DNA from: Microbacterium sp. T32
GTDB lineage: Bacteria; Actinomycetota; Actinomycetes; Actinomycetales; Microbacteriaceae
Reading direction: 5' to 3'
Assembly (NCBI RefSeq): GCF_001619615.1
Contig: NZ_LQQP01000032.1
Span: 1-37,911, forward strand
DNA: 37,911 nt
This document shows, in pieces, positions 8,565-17,414 of the stretch. Under the pieces are notes generated by a model. The model saw only the letters and a list, made by a program, of their open reading frames with translations, was not told where the DNA came from and searched no databases. Within the stretch, counting starts at the first letter, position 1, and each line of letters starts with the position of its first letter. Position numbers and translations under genes: made by a program.

Positions 8565-9619
8565 GCGCCGAGTACCGCGTCGATCTCGACGCCTTCGCGC
8601 GCAACCTCGCGCGTGTGCGAGAATCGGTCGCTCCCGCGCAGCACATGCTCGTCGTGAAGGACGACGCCTACGCGCACGGTCTCGAGGCGATCATCCGCCG
8701 GGCCACGGCCGAGGGCGTGACCTGGATCGGCGCGTTCGACGTCGAGACCGGCCGCGCCGTACGCAAAATCACCGGGCCCGACGCACGCATCTTCGTGTGG
8801 CTCCTGGGCGGTGCCGACGACCTCGCCGCGGGAGTGGCGGCGGACCTCGACCTCGGCATCGGCGACGAGGCGCTCCTTGCCGACCTCGCGGCGCTCCCCG
8901 ACCTCCCGAGCGCGGCGCGCGTCCACCTCAAGATCGACACGGGCCTGCACCGCAACGGCATCCGTCCCGAGCGGTGGGGCGCAGCGCTGAAGAACCTCTC
9001 ACGCCTCGTCGACGGTGGCCGCGCGACCTTCGAGGGCGTGTGGTCGCACATCTCGGAAGCCTCGGATGCCGACGACGACGACGCCCGCGCCCTCTTCCTC
9101 GCCGCGCGGGCCGCTGCCGTCGAGGCGGGACTCAGGCCGCGGTTCTCGCACCTGGCCGCCAGCGCGGCCGGGTTCGCGCGCGAGCCGTTCCGCGAGGACC
9201 TCGTGCGGGTCGGCGCGTTCTCCTACGGCATCCGTCCCGCGGGAGGGCCGGGCGAGGCGGAACTCGGAATCGAGCCCATCTCGTCGCTGGTCGCGTCCGT
9301 CACCGCGATCGAGGGCGACACCGTGCGTCTCGACCTCGGCAGCCTGCACGGGCTGCCGTCCGCGCTCCAGGGGAGATTCTCCGTGGCGACCCCGGCGGGT
9401 CCGCGCCTCGTGCGGCGCATCGGGCCGGACTTCCTTCTCGTCGAGGGATGGACGGATGCCGTCGTCGGCGACGACGTGATCGTGTTCGGGCGCGGGGGAG
9501 TGGCATCCGCGACGGATCTGGCCGAACTCATCGACACGATCGGTGAGGAGATCGCGCTGCGCGTCTCACCGGCCGTGCCCCGCCGTTATACGTCGAACGG
9601 GCCCCGTTCCGCTCGGTGA
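8561..9619 (+). CDS. alr: Alanine racemase-like protein with intact barrel, degenerate C-terminal domain
   Basis: 352 residues. N-terminal PLP barrel: MLVVKDDAYAHG carries the PLP lysine (Lys33) and the Tyr-x-His; KIDTGLHRNGI, SHLAASAAGF and DLVRVGAFSYG match substrate- and phosphate-binding segments of alanine racemase. The C-terminal domain keeps its fold and the final ATDLAELIDTIGEEIALR segment, but VSYG, which supplies the catalytic tyrosine from the partner subunit, is replaced by LHG, and GRVSMD by RRIGPD. It would therefore bind PLP but lack the second acid/base residue unless paired with the upstream protein. GTG 8561 overlaps the upstream stop (GTGA), so translation is coupled. A hairpin overlaps the stop codon. 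Confidence 0.85.
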   Translation: MSAEYRVDLDAFARNLARVRESVAPAQHMLVVKDDAYAHGLEAIIRRATAEGVTWIGAFDVETGRAVRKITGPDARIFVWLLGGADDLAAGVAADLDLGIGDEALLADLAALPDLPSAARVHLKIDTGLHRNGIRPERWGAALKNLSRLVDGGRATFEGVWSHISEASDADDDDARALFLAARAAAVEAGLRPRFSHLAASAAGFAREPFREDLVRVGAFSYGIRPAGGPGEAELGIEPISSLVASVTAIEGDTVRLDLGSLHGLPSALQGRFSVATPAGPRLVRRIGPDFLLVEGWTDAVVGDDVIVFGRGGVASATDLAELIDTIGEEIALRVSPAVPRRYTSNGPRSAR

Positions 9620-9640
9620 GAGCGGCTCGGAGCCCGTTCG
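9594..9640. terminator. Hairpin terminator at the end of the racemase operon
   Basis: Outer arms cgaacgggc (9594-9602) and gcccgttcg (9632-9640) enclose a second stem CCGCTC/GAGCGG (9609-9614, 9620-9625). It spans the stop codon at 9617-9619 and lies between convergent genes, so it may act on both strands. Confidence 0.6.
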
Positions 9641-9651
9641 GACGAAGTCGG

Positions 9652-9873
9652 TCAGTCGCCGGCGGTGAGACGCGCGGTCTCGTCGTGCCAGGAGGTGGCG
9701 ATGCTGCGGAGCTTCTCTTCGTACTTGCGTCCGTGGTGGGCGCAAAAAAGGAGCTCGCTGCCGTTGACCTCGGCGGCGATGTAGGCCTGCGCTCCGCAGG
9801 AGTCGCAGCGATCGGCTGCCGTGAGGCGGTGATCGAGGACGGCGGACGCGTCGGGTGCAGTCGTGGTGGTCAT
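9652..9873 (-). CDS. DUF7455 family small zinc-ribbon-like protein
   Basis: 73 residues. The middle reads LTAADRCDSCGAQAYIAAEV and later LLFCAHHGRKYEEKL: a CxxC pair plus a C-x-H-H cluster, a likely zinc site. Single-gene family found throughout Actinobacteria, with no known function. A strong ribosome binding site (GGAGG, about 8 bases before ATG 9873) supports the start. Transcribed away from parE and convergent with the racemase operon. Confidence 0.85.
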   Translation of the reverse strand: MTTTTAPDASAVLDHRLTAADRCDSCGAQAYIAAEVNGSELLFCAHHGRKYEEKLRSIATSWHDETARLTAGD

Positions 9874-9948
9874 GTCGGGTGCCCTCCTCGGGTGATCGTG
9901 GGCGAGTCCCCATATACAACCACGCGGATGTTTCCCCTATGCCGCGGC

Positions 9949-9977
9949 TTGATCACATTTCGCTGTGCGCGTACGGT
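9949..9977 (+). promoter_or_regulatory. Candidate SigA promoter of parE
   Basis: TTGATC (9949-9954), 17-base spacer, TACGGT (9972-9977). Start of transcription would be near 9984, 55 bases before parE. A second TANNNT box, TACGCT at 10025-10030, lies 8 bases from the GTG and is an alternative. Confidence 0.5.
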
Positions 9978-10038
9978 GACCCGACCTCGCTGTGTGTCTG
10001 CAAGCCGATGTCGGAGCCCCCGATTACGCTGGGAGATC

Positions 10039-12108
10039 GTGACGTCCGAGTATTCCGCCCATCATCTCCAGGTCCTCGAAGGACTCGAAGCGGTGCGCAA
10101 GCGCCCGGGCATGTACATCGGCTCCACCGACTCCCGGGGTCTCATGCACTGCCTGTGGGAGATCATCGACAACTCCGTCGACGAAGCCCTCGCCGGGCAC
10201 GGGACGCGCATCGACGTGCTTCTGTACCGCGACGGCAGCGTCGAGGTGCGTGACCGGGCCCGCGGCATCCCGGTCGACGTCGAACCGCGCACCGGTCTCA
10301 CGGGCGTCGAGGTCGTCTTCACGAAGCTGCACGCCGGCGGCAAGTTCGGCGGCGGCTCGTACGCGGCCTCCGGCGGTCTCCACGGCGTCGGTGCATCGGT
10401 CGTCAACGCGCTGTCCGAGCGTCTCGACGTCGAGGTCGACCGGGGCGGCAAGACGTACGCGATGTCGTTCCACCGCGGCGAGCCCGGGGTGTTCGCGGGC
10501 GACGGTCCCGACTCGGCCTTCACACCGTACGACGCGAGCAGCGAACTGCGCGTGGTCGGCAAGGCCGCGCGCGGCGCCACCGGCACGCGGATCCGGTACT
10601 GGGCCGACCGGCAGATCTTCACGAAGGATGCCGCGTTCGGATTCGACGAGCTCGTGCAGCGCGCGCGGCAGACGGCGTTCCTCGTTCCGGGTCTCGAGAT
10701 CGTCATCACCGACGAGCGCGGCGACGAGCCGGTCGAGACCAGCTACCGCTTCGACGGCGGCATCTCCGAATTCGCCGACTTCCTCGCCCCCGACGCCGCG
10801 ATCACCGACACCTGGCGCCTCACCGGCACGGGGACGTTCACCGAGACCGTGCCGGTCCTGCAGCCCGGCGGCTCGATGGTCCCGACCGAGGTGCAGCGCG
10901 AGTGCGAGGTCGACATCGCCGTCCGCTGGGGCACCGGCTACGACACGACCGCCCGTTCGTTCGTCAACATCATCGCCACGCCCAAGGGCGGCACACACCA
11001 GCAGGGCTTCGAGCAGGGCCTCATGAAGATCCTGCGCACGCAGGTCGAGCAGAACGCGCGCAAGCTGAAGGTCGGCAACGACAAGATCGAGAAGGATGAC
11101 ATCCTCGCCGGTCTGACCGCGGTCCTCACGGTCCGGCTCCCCGAGCCGCAGTTCGAGGGCCAGACGAAAGAGGTGCTCGGCACCCCGGCCGTGCGGCAGA
11201 TCGTGTCGCAGGTCGTCGCCAAGGAGCTGACCGAGCGCTTCGCCTCGCCCAAGCGCGACGATAAGGCGCAGACGGCGCTGCTGCTCGAGAAGGTCGTCTC
11301 CGAGATGAAGGCGCGCATCTCCGCGCGCACGCACAAAGAGACGCAGCGCCGCAAGAACGCGCTCGAATCCTCGTCGCTGCCGTCGAAGCTCGTCGACTGC
11401 CGGTCGAACGACGTCGCCGACTCCGAGCTGTTCATCGTCGAGGGCAACTCGGCGCTCGGCACGGCCCGCGACGCCCGCAACAGCGCCTACCAGGCGCTGC
11501 TCCCGATCCGCGGCAAGATCCTCAACACGCAGAAGGCGTCGATCAGCGACATGCTGTCCAACGCCGAATGCGCCTCGATCATCCAGGTCATCGGCGCGGG
11601 CTCCGGCCGCTCGTTCGACCTCGATGCCGCGCGCTACGGGAAGATCATCCTGATGAGCGACGCCGACGTCGACGGCGCGCACATCCGCACGCTGCTGCTG
11701 ACGCTTTTCTTCCGCTACATGCGCCCGCTCGTCGAGGCGGGGCGTGTGTTCGCCGCCGTGCCGCCGCTGCACCGCGTGATCGTGATGAACCCCGGCTCCA
11801 AGCCGAACGAGACGATCTACACGTACAGCGAGCAGGAACTGCACGCCCTCCTCGCCAAGCTCAAGAAGGCGAACAAGCGCTGGCAGGAACCGATCCAGCG
11901 GTACAAGGGCCTGGGCGAAATGGATGCCGATCAGCTGGCGACGACCACGATGGACCGCGCCGGGCGCACCCTCCGCCGCGTGCAGGTCCGCGACATCGAG
12001 GAAGCCGCGAAGGTCTTCGACCTCCTGATGGGCAGTGACGTCGCTCCGCGCCGCGAGTTCATCGTCGACTCGAGCGACCGCCTGGCCCGCGAGCGCATCG
12101 ACGTCTGA
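10039..12108 (+). CDS. parE: DNA topoisomerase IV subunit B (GyrB/ParE family)
   Basis: 689 residues, type IIA topoisomerase ATPase subunit. Order of domains: GHKL ATPase (EIIDNSVDEAL; GGLHGVGASVVNALS), transducer, then Toprim (EGNSALGTARDARN; the DADVDGAHIRTLLLT metal site), and the C-terminal MDADQL/REFI segment. The Toprim EGD is EGN here; the catalytic Glu and the DxD are kept. ParE rather than GyrB is inferred from the partner gene just downstream and from synteny with sigA as in Streptomyces, where gyrA/gyrB lie elsewhere. GTG start at 10039 with GGGAG 5-9 bases upstream; the long upstream extension of the frame lacks homology. Convergent with parC. Confidence 0.9.
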   Translation: MTSEYSAHHLQVLEGLEAVRKRPGMYIGSTDSRGLMHCLWEIIDNSVDEALAGHGTRIDVLLYRDGSVEVRDRARGIPVDVEPRTGLTGVEVVFTKLHAGGKFGGGSYAASGGLHGVGASVVNALSERLDVEVDRGGKTYAMSFHRGEPGVFAGDGPDSAFTPYDASSELRVVGKAARGATGTRIRYWADRQIFTKDAAFGFDELVQRARQTAFLVPGLEIVITDERGDEPVETSYRFDGGISEFADFLAPDAAITDTWRLTGTGTFTETVPVLQPGGSMVPTEVQRECEVDIAVRWGTGYDTTARSFVNIIATPKGGTHQQGFEQGLMKILRTQVEQNARKLKVGNDKIEKDDILAGLTAVLTVRLPEPQFEGQTKEVLGTPAVRQIVSQVVAKELTERFASPKRDDKAQTALLLEKVVSEMKARISARTHKETQRRKNALESSSLPSKLVDCRSNDVADSELFIVEGNSALGTARDARNSAYQALLPIRGKILNTQKASISDMLSNAECASIIQVIGAGSGRSFDLDAARYGKIILMSDADVDGAHIRTLLLTLFFRYMRPLVEAGRVFAAVPPLHRVIVMNPGSKPNETIYTYSEQELHALLAKLKKANKRWQEPIQRYKGLGEMDADQLATTTMDRAGRTLRRVQVRDIEEAAKVFDLLMGSDVAPRREFIVDSSDRLARERIDV

Positions 12109-12114
12109 GGCAAC

Positions 12115-12145
12115 GGGGCGGCGCTGCCGAGCGCAGCCCCGCCCC
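12115..12145. terminator. Bidirectional hairpin between parE and parC
   Basis: Arms 12115-12126 and 12134-12145 (ggggcggcgctg against cagccccgcccc, one mismatch) in the 44 bp between two convergent stop codons. Confidence 0.6.
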
Positions 12146-12152
12146 GCGGGCA

Positions 12153-14609
12153 TCAGCGGATCGCGGTGCCGATCGCGCCCACGACCGCGTCGAGCGGCTG
12201 ACCGGACGCGTCGCGCTTGGCGCCGGGCTCGGGGAGGGTCCGCACGGATCCGTCCGTGCCGACGGCCCGCGGGTCGGACCCGACCCAGGCGAGCGTGAGC
12301 GCGTCCTCGCCGCGCAGCAGGCGCTGCGCGCGCACACCGCCGGTGGCACGCCCCTTGGCGGGGAACTCGGTGAAGGCCGAGACCTTGGCGCTCCCGGCAT
12401 CCGTCCCCGCCAGCGCGGCGGTGGATCCCGCGACCGTGACGACGACGGCGTCGAACGCCGAGCCGCCGACGACCGCGAACGCGATCACGTGCGCGCCGTC
12501 GGACAACCGGATGCCGGCCATGCCCCCGGCCGAGCGACCCTGCGGCCGCACGGACGATGCGTCGAACCGCAGCAGCTGCGCGTCGTCGGCGACGAACACG
12601 AGTTCCGCGGCATCCGAGGCCGGGGCCGCCCCGACCACGCGGTCGCCGTCGCGGAGGGCGATGATCTCGATCTCGGGCTTCGTGCCGAGCTCGCTCGCGG
12701 CCACGCGCTTCACGATTCCCTGGGCCGTGCCGAGCGCGAGGGGCGGGCCGTCGGTCAGGGGGACGAGTGCGACGACCTGCTCGCCCTTGCCGAGGGTGAG
12801 GTACTGCTCGACCTTGGTTCCGGCGGCCAGCTGGACCGCGTTGCCGGGCACCGACGGCAGGTCGACGGGGGAGAAGCGGACGAGACGTCCGGTGGACGTC
12901 ACGGCGCCGATGTCGCCGCGGGTCGTCGTATCCACCGAGGAGCGGATCGCGTCGTGCTTGGCGCGCCGCGTCGGCGGAACGACCCCACCGCCCGGGGCGT
13001 CGGCGGTGAGCTCGGCGCGCACCATGCGTCCCGTGGCCGAGAGGAACACGCGGCAGGGGGCGTCGGCGATCTGCAGGTCGGCGGCCGCGGCGGCTCTGGC
13101 CGACCGGGGCTGCACCGGGCCGCCGTTCAGCAGCATCGTGCGACGCGGAGTGCCGTACGCCTCGGCCGCGGCCTCGAGCTCGCTGGCGACCTGCCCGCGC
13201 AGCAGCACGTCGCTGGCGAGGAGCTCGACGAGCTGATCGATCTCGGCCTGCAACTGGTCGCGTTCGGCTTCGAGCTCGATGCGGGAGAACTTCGTCAGGC
13301 GTCGCAGGCGCAGCTCGAGGATGTACTCGGCCTGCGGGTGGGAGAGGTCGAACACCTCCTGCAGGCGCGTGCGCGCCTGCTCGCCGTCGTCCGAGGACCT
13401 GATGACCTGGATGACCTCGTCGATGTCGAGGATCGCGATGAGGAGGCCCTCGACGAGGTGCAGCCGCTCGCGTTTGCGCGCCAACCGGTACTCGCTACGA
13501 CGGGTGACGACGCGGATGCGGTGGTCGAGGTACACCCGCAACATCTCGCGCAGTCCGAGGGTCTGCGGCTGTCCGTCGACGAGCGCGACATTGTTGATGC
13601 CGAAGGAGTCCTCGAGCGGGGTCAGCCGGTACAGGTGCTCCAGAACCGCCTGCGGGTCGAACCCGGTCTTGATGCCGATGACGAGGCGCAGGCCGTGCTG
13701 GCGGTCGCTGAGGTCGGTGACGTCGGCGATGCCCGCGAGCTTCTTCGACTGCACGGCATCCTTGATCTTCTCGATCACCCGCTCGGGGCCGACGAGGTAC
13801 GGGAGCTCCGTGATGACGATGCCGGTGCGGCGGGGGCCGAGCGATTCGATCGACGCCTTCGCCCGCGTCCGGAACGACCCGCGGCCGTTCGTGTAGGCGT
13901 CCTTGATGCCGTCGAGGCCGACGATGATGCCGCCCGACGGCAGGTCGGGGCCGGGAACGAACTCCATGAGCTCGTCGACCGTGGCATCGGGATTCTGGAG
14001 GAGGTGCGTCGCGGCGCCCACGACCTCGATGAGGTTGTGGGGTGCCATGTTCGTCGCCATGCCGACCGCGATGCCGGTCGCGCCGTTCACCAGCAGGTTG
14101 GGGAACGCTGCCGGCAGCACGTCGGGCTGCTGGAACTGCCCGTCGTAGTTCGGCACGAAGTCGACGACGTCCTCGTCGAGGTTCTCGGTGAGCGCCAGGG
14201 CGGGCGGGGCGAGACGCGCCTCGGTGTAGCGGGGGGCGGCGGGGCCGTCGTCGAGCGAGCCGAAGTTGCCGTGACCGTCGATGAGGGGCACGCGCAGCGA
14301 GAAGTGCTGCGCGAGGCGCACGAGCGCGTCGTAGATCGGGGCGTCGCCGTGCGGGTGCAGCTTTCCCATCACCTCGCCCACGACGCGGGCGCTCTTCACG
14401 TGGCCGCGGTCGGGCCGCAGGCCCATCTCGGCCATCTGGTAGAGGATGCGACGCTGGACGGGCTTCAGCCCGTCGCGGGCATCGGGCAGGGCACGCGAGT
14501 AGATGACGGAGTACGCGTACTCGAGGAACGACCCCTGCATCTCGGCCGAGACATCAACGTCTTCGATGCGCTCGGGTGCGGGGGAAGCGGCGGAACGGGA
14601 ATCGGGCAT
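12153..14609 (-). CDS. parC: DNA topoisomerase IV subunit A (GyrA/ParC family)
   Basis: 818 residues. The DNA breakage-rejoining subunit. The N-terminal winged-helix/tower region includes [18 protein letters not shown] and [19 protein letters not shown], and the catalytic tyrosine is Tyr128 in [10 protein letters not shown] coiled-coil segment (about residues 420-490) leads to a C-terminal beta-pinwheel of GyrA-type repeats (for example [20 protein letters not shown]). The residue equivalent to the quinolone-binding serine is Ala90. ATG 14609 gives the family-like start; the frame stays open upstream to 14831 without homology. Works with ParE, encoded convergently beside it, to decatenate chromosomes. 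Confidence 0.9.
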   Translation of the reverse strand: MPDSRSAASPAPERIEDVDVSAEMQGSFLEYAYSVIYSRALPDARDGLKPVQRRILYQMAEMGLRPDRGHVKSARVVGEVMGKLHPHGDAPIYDALVRLAQHFSLRVPLIDGHGNFGSLDDGPAAPRYTEARLAPPALALTENLDEDVVDFVPNYDGQFQQPDVLPAAFPNLLVNGATGIAVGMATNMAPHNLIEVVGAATHLLQNPDATVDELMEFVPGPDLPSGGIIVGLDGIKDAYTNGRGSFRTRAKASIESLGPRRTGIVITELPYLVGPERVIEKIKDAVQSKKLAGIADVTDLSDRQHGLRLVIGIKTGFDPQAVLEHLYRLTPLEDSFGINNVALVDGQPQTLGLREMLRVYLDHRIRVVTRRSEYRLARKRERLHLVEGLLIAILDIDEVIQVIRSSDDGEQARTRLQEVFDLSHPQAEYILELRLRRLTKFSRIELEAERDQLQAEIDQLVELLASDVLLRGQVASELEAAAEAYGTPRRTMLLNGGPVQPRSARAAAAADLQIADAPCRVFLSATGRMVRAELTADAPGGGVVPPTRRAKHDAIRSSVDTTTRGDIGAVTSTGRLVRFSPVDLPSVPGNAVQLAAGTKVEQYLTLGKGEQVVALVPLTDGPPLALGTAQGIVKRVAASELGTKPEIEIIALRDGDRVVGAAPASDAAELVFVADDAQLLRFDASSVRPQGRSAGGMAGIRLSDGAHVIAFAVVGGSAFDAVVVTVAGSTAALAGTDAGSAKVSAFTEFPAKGRATGGVRAQRLLRGEDALTLAWVGSDPRAVGTDGSVRTLPEPGAKRDASGQPLDAVVGAIGTAIR

Positions 14610-14679
14610 AGGTGCGGCCTCGGGTCGGGCGGGCGTCGATCTCGACGGGGGCGGAAAGTCGTATGGAAGACTGGCCCCG

Positions 14680-15807
14680 ATGTCTTTCAGCCTACCGGCG
14701 GGCCCGCCGCGCGCCCGGAGCCTCACCGGTGTGGTGACCGAGGCGATCGCCGCCCTCGACGGCCGGTCGGAGTGGTTCGCCCCCGCTCGCAGCGCCGTGG
14801 TGTTCGTCATCGACGGTCTCGGATCGCACAATCTCGCCGAGCGCCGCGGTCACGCGCGGTTCCTCGGCTCCGCCGGGTCGCGTCGCGACGTCGCCCGCAC
14901 CGTCTTCCCGTCGACGACCGCCGCGGCCCTCACGAGCCTGCTCACCGGCACCGAGCCGGGGGAGCACGGGATCGTCGGATACCGCACGCTGATCCCCGGC
15001 ACGGACGTCGCCGCGAACCAGCTGCACGGCTGGGAGACCGACGGCCTCGATCCGCGCACGTGGCAGCGCAGCCGTCCGCTGTTCGAGGTGGAGGCCGAGC
15101 GCGGGCGCCCCGTCTTCGTCGTCTCCCGCCCCGACTACGTAGGCACGGGCTTCACGACCGCGACGTTGCGCGGCGCCGAGTTCGTGTCGGCCACCGACGT
15201 ACGCGAACGCGCGGCCATCGCCGCCGACCTCACCGCCCGGCATCCCGGAGCCCTCGTCTACCTGTACGCGCCCGACCTCGACAGCGCCGGACACCGCGAC
15301 GGATGGGAGTCCGACCGCTGGACCGACGCCCTCGAACGCGTCGACGCCGCCGCCCGCGACCTCGCCGGAGCGATCGACCGGGAAACCGGCGTGCTGGTCA
15401 CGGCGGACCACGGTATGGTCGACGTCCCCGCGCGCAAGCACGTGCTGCTCACGCACGGCGATCCCCTCGTGGAGGACGTCGAGATCGTCGGCGGCGAGCC
15501 CCGCATGCTGCACCTCTACACCGCGCCCGGTCGAGCGGATGCCGTGGCCTCGCGCTGGCGCGAGCGGGAGCAGGCGCGGGCCTGGGTGCTCACGCGCGAC
15601 GAGGCGGTCACGGAGGGGCTGTTCGGCCCGGTCGCGCCGGAGGTTCGCGGGCGCATCGGCGACGTGCTCGTCGCCGCGCGCGGACGTTTCGCGTACTACG
15701 ACGACCGCGAGACCGACAAGCGGCCGCAGCGCATGGTGGGCCAGCACGGCTCGCTCACCGACGAGGAGCGCACGGTGCCGCTCCTGCGGCTCGGCGCGTT
15801 CGCCTGA
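14680..15807 (+). CDS. Alkaline phosphatase-fold nucleotide pyrophosphatase/phosphodiesterase
   Basis: 375 residues. The family is recognised from [12 protein letters not shown] (metal-binding Asp45), the nucleophile motif [15 protein letters not shown] (Thr79/Thr80), [13 protein letters not shown] and [10 protein letters not shown], which supply the remaining metal-binding Asp/His residues. No signal peptide or membrane segment, so cytoplasmic. Substrate not deducible: family members hydrolyse nucleotide or phosphonate diesters. The start ATG 14680 was chosen because homology begins soon after; it is divergent from parC with 70 bp between. The actinobacterial version is usually annotated alkaline phosphatase family protein. 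Confidence 0.8.
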   Translation: MSFSLPAGPPRARSLTGVVTEAIAALDGRSEWFAPARSAVVFVIDGLGSHNLAERRGHARFLGSAGSRRDVARTVFPSTTAAALTSLLTGTEPGEHGIVGYRTLIPGTDVAANQLHGWETDGLDPRTWQRSRPLFEVEAERGRPVFVVSRPDYVGTGFTTATLRGAEFVSATDVRERAAIAADLTARHPGALVYLYAPDLDSAGHRDGWESDRWTDALERVDAAARDLAGAIDRETGVLVTADHGMVDVPARKHVLLTHGDPLVEDVEIVGGEPRMLHLYTAPGRADAVASRWREREQARAWVLTRDEAVTEGLFGPVAPEVRGRIGDVLVAARGRFAYYDDRETDKRPQRMVGQHGSLTDEERTVPLLRLGAFA

Positions 15808-15822
15808 CCCGGGCGGGTTGCG

Positions 15823-15837
15823 TGCCGCGCGGCGGCA
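15823..15837. terminator. Small hairpin between convergent genes
   Basis: TGCCGC-GCG-GCGGCA, 16 bases after the phosphodiesterase stop and 18 bases before the sepH stop. Short perfect stem with no T-tract; weak call. Confidence 0.3.
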
Positions 15838-15854
15838 TCGCGGCGCTCCGCGCG

Positions 15855-16898
15855 TCAGCTCTCGTCGGTGCGGGCGCCGAAGACGATCTCGTCCCACGAC
15901 GGCATCGAGGGCCGGCCCTTCGCGCGTCGACCGGAATCCGTGGATGCCGGGGGCGCGGGGGTGCGCTCGGGCTCGGCCTCGGGCTCTTCGGCACGGTACT
16001 CGGGCTCCAGGGCGTCGAACAGAGCGACGGGCGCACTGGGCGTCCGCTGTTCCGGCTCGCGCACCTCGGCGGTGCCGGGAAGCGGTTCGCGCTGCCCACG
16101 GCGTCGACGCAGCGCCTCGAGGAGGTCGGCCGTCTCCGACGAGGTGACCGGGGCGTCCGGGGCGCGCTTGATCGCCGCCGCCTGCACGGCGGCCGCGACG
16201 GGACCGGTGGCCTCGATGCCGGGCTCGTCCTCGATGTCGAGGCGACGCGGGCCGAAGGCGCCGCTGTCGAAGCGGGAGTCGTCCTTGGGCAGGGGCGTGT
16301 CGAGCGCGCGGAGCCGCGGAATCAGCCCCTCGGGGAGCGATCCCTGACGCGACAGCTGGATCGCGTCCGAGTTCTGCGGCGACAGCGTGCTCCGACGCGG
16401 GTCGAACCCCCAGCGGGCATCGTGATCGATGCCGTTGGCGGTGAACTCGAGCTTGACCATCCAGCCGGAGGATTCCTTCCAGCTCGTCCAGCGCTCCGAC
16501 GAGGCACCGGCCTCGGAGAGCTTCGCGCGCACGGCCGCGCCGAACGTGATCGGACCGTCGTGCTCGAGCGCGCCTCCGAGGAGCACCGGCACGGCAAGGG
16601 CCTGCGCGACGATGTGCTCGCGCTCGGCGAGCACGGGGCCTTCGAACCTCTCGACGTCCTCGACGCGGGCGTTCAGCAGCGTCGCAACCTCGCGCGCGGA
16701 GAGCCCCGCGCGGATGTGCGCCTGGATGTCGCGCGGGCTCGGACGGGGCGCACGCTCGCCGTCGTGCTCGCGCCCACGGCGCGCACGGCGCGCCTCCGCG
16801 CGCAGCACCTCGTCGAGCGGCAGGGCGAAACGTTCGCCCGTCTCGGTCGCGACGACGAGGACGTCATCCTCGGTTCCGATGACTTTGAGCTGTTCCAT
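15855..16898 (-). CDS. sepH: Septation protein SepH (DUF3071)
   Basis: 347 residues. The N-terminal DUF3071 part starts MEQLKVIGTEDDVLVV and contains a helix-turn-helix-like segment (RDIQAHIRAGLSAREVATLL, about residues 59-78), followed by the conserved EHIVAQALAVPV and WTSWKESSGWMVKLEF segments. A long disordered Pro/Glu-rich linker ends in the conserved C-terminal motif RPSMPSWDEIVFG. In Streptomyces and mycobacteria SepH binds FtsZ and stimulates its assembly during division. ATG 16898 has GGAGGGG about 8 bases upstream; a GTG three codons earlier is less likely. Divergent from the DUF4193 gene across 222 bp. Confidence 0.92.
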   Translation of the reverse strand: MEQLKVIGTEDDVLVVATETGERFALPLDEVLRAEARRARRGREHDGERAPRPSPRDIQAHIRAGLSAREVATLLNARVEDVERFEGPVLAEREHIVAQALAVPVLLGGALEHDGPITFGAAVRAKLSEAGASSERWTSWKESSGWMVKLEFTANGIDHDARWGFDPRRSTLSPQNSDAIQLSRQGSLPEGLIPRLRALDTPLPKDDSRFDSGAFGPRRLDIEDEPGIEATGPVAAAVQAAAIKRAPDAPVTSSETADLLEALRRRRGQREPLPGTAEVREPEQRTPSAPVALFDALEPEYRAEEPEAEPERTPAPPASTDSGRRAKGRPSMPSWDEIVFGARTDES

Positions 16899-16960
16899 GC
16901 GAAACACCCCTCCGATCTGCGGTCGACGCCCATGCTGTCACGGCCCCGCCCTCGAACCAG

Positions 16961-16986
16961 GGAATAACGCGGGCGCGCCGCGAGTT
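16961..16986 (+). promoter_or_regulatory. SigH/SigR-type promoter upstream of the DUF4193 gene
   Basis: GGAAT (16961-16965), exactly 18 bases, GTT (16984-16986), the same arrangement as upstream of sigA. Start near 16993, leader of about 128 bases. Confidence 0.45.
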
Positions 16987-17035
16987 TCACGCGCTGCAGC
17001 CCGAGGCCACCCCGCCGACACCCCGAGAAGAGCAT

Positions 17036-17064
17036 TTGCTTATCGGGGTCGGGTCATGCAAACT
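17036..17064 (+). promoter_or_regulatory. Candidate SigA promoter of the DUF4193 gene
   Basis: TTGCTT (17036-17041), 17-base spacer, CAAACT (17059-17064). Transcription would begin near 17071, 50 bases before the start codon. Confidence 0.4.
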
Positions 17065-17120
17065 ATGGCCGCCCGTTCGGGCGATGCACCACGAAAAACC
17101 GGAAGTAGAGACCCTCACGC

Positions 17121-17414
17121 ATGGCCACCGATTACGACGCACCGCGCAAGACCGAGGACGACAGCGAGTCGATCGAGGCCCTCAAGGAGCGCGTGCCCGA
17201 CAAGACGTCGGGGTCGATCGACAACGAGGATGCCGACAACCCCTCGGGCTTCGAGCTGCCCGGGGCCGACCTGTCCGACATCGAGCTGGACGTCGTCGTG
17301 CTGCCCCCTCAGGAAGATGAGTTCACGTGTATGAACTGCTTCCTCGTCAAGCACCGCTCGCAGATCGCCGAAGAGAGCGGCAACGGCTTCATCTGCGTGG
17401 AGTGCGCAGCCTGA
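17121..17414 (+). CDS. DUF4193 family zinc-ribbon protein
   Basis: 97 residues. The N-terminal half is acidic (MATDYDAPRKTEDDSES...). The centre GFELPGADLSDIELDVVVLPPQEDEF is the family hallmark, and the C-terminal CMNCFLVKHRSQIA and FICVECAA give two CxxC pairs that probably bind zinc. Conserved throughout Actinobacteria; function unknown. A SigH/SigR-like promoter and a SigA-like promoter lie upstream. The last 26 bases overlap the convergent DUF3093 gene. Confidence 0.92.
   Translation: MATDYDAPRKTEDDSESIEALKERVPDKTSGSIDNEDADNPSGFELPGADLSDIELDVVVLPPQEDEFTCMNCFLVKHRSQIAEESGNGFICVECAA

Noticed and set aside
7908..9619. Frameshift or sequencing error as the cause of two racemase genes
   Set aside because: The first gene encodes the C-terminal half and the second the N-terminal half plus its own altered C-terminal domain, an order a frameshift cannot produce; both reading frames are clean and coupled by a GTGA overlap.
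12489..16967. 1492-codon open frame on the plus strand antisense to parC and across three other genes
   Set aside because: Composition is Arg/Gly/His/Val-rich shadow translation of high-GC genes; parC and sepH on the other strand are clear homologues. Similar long frames at 332-2572, 24848-28237 and 26884-28797 are rejected for the same reason.
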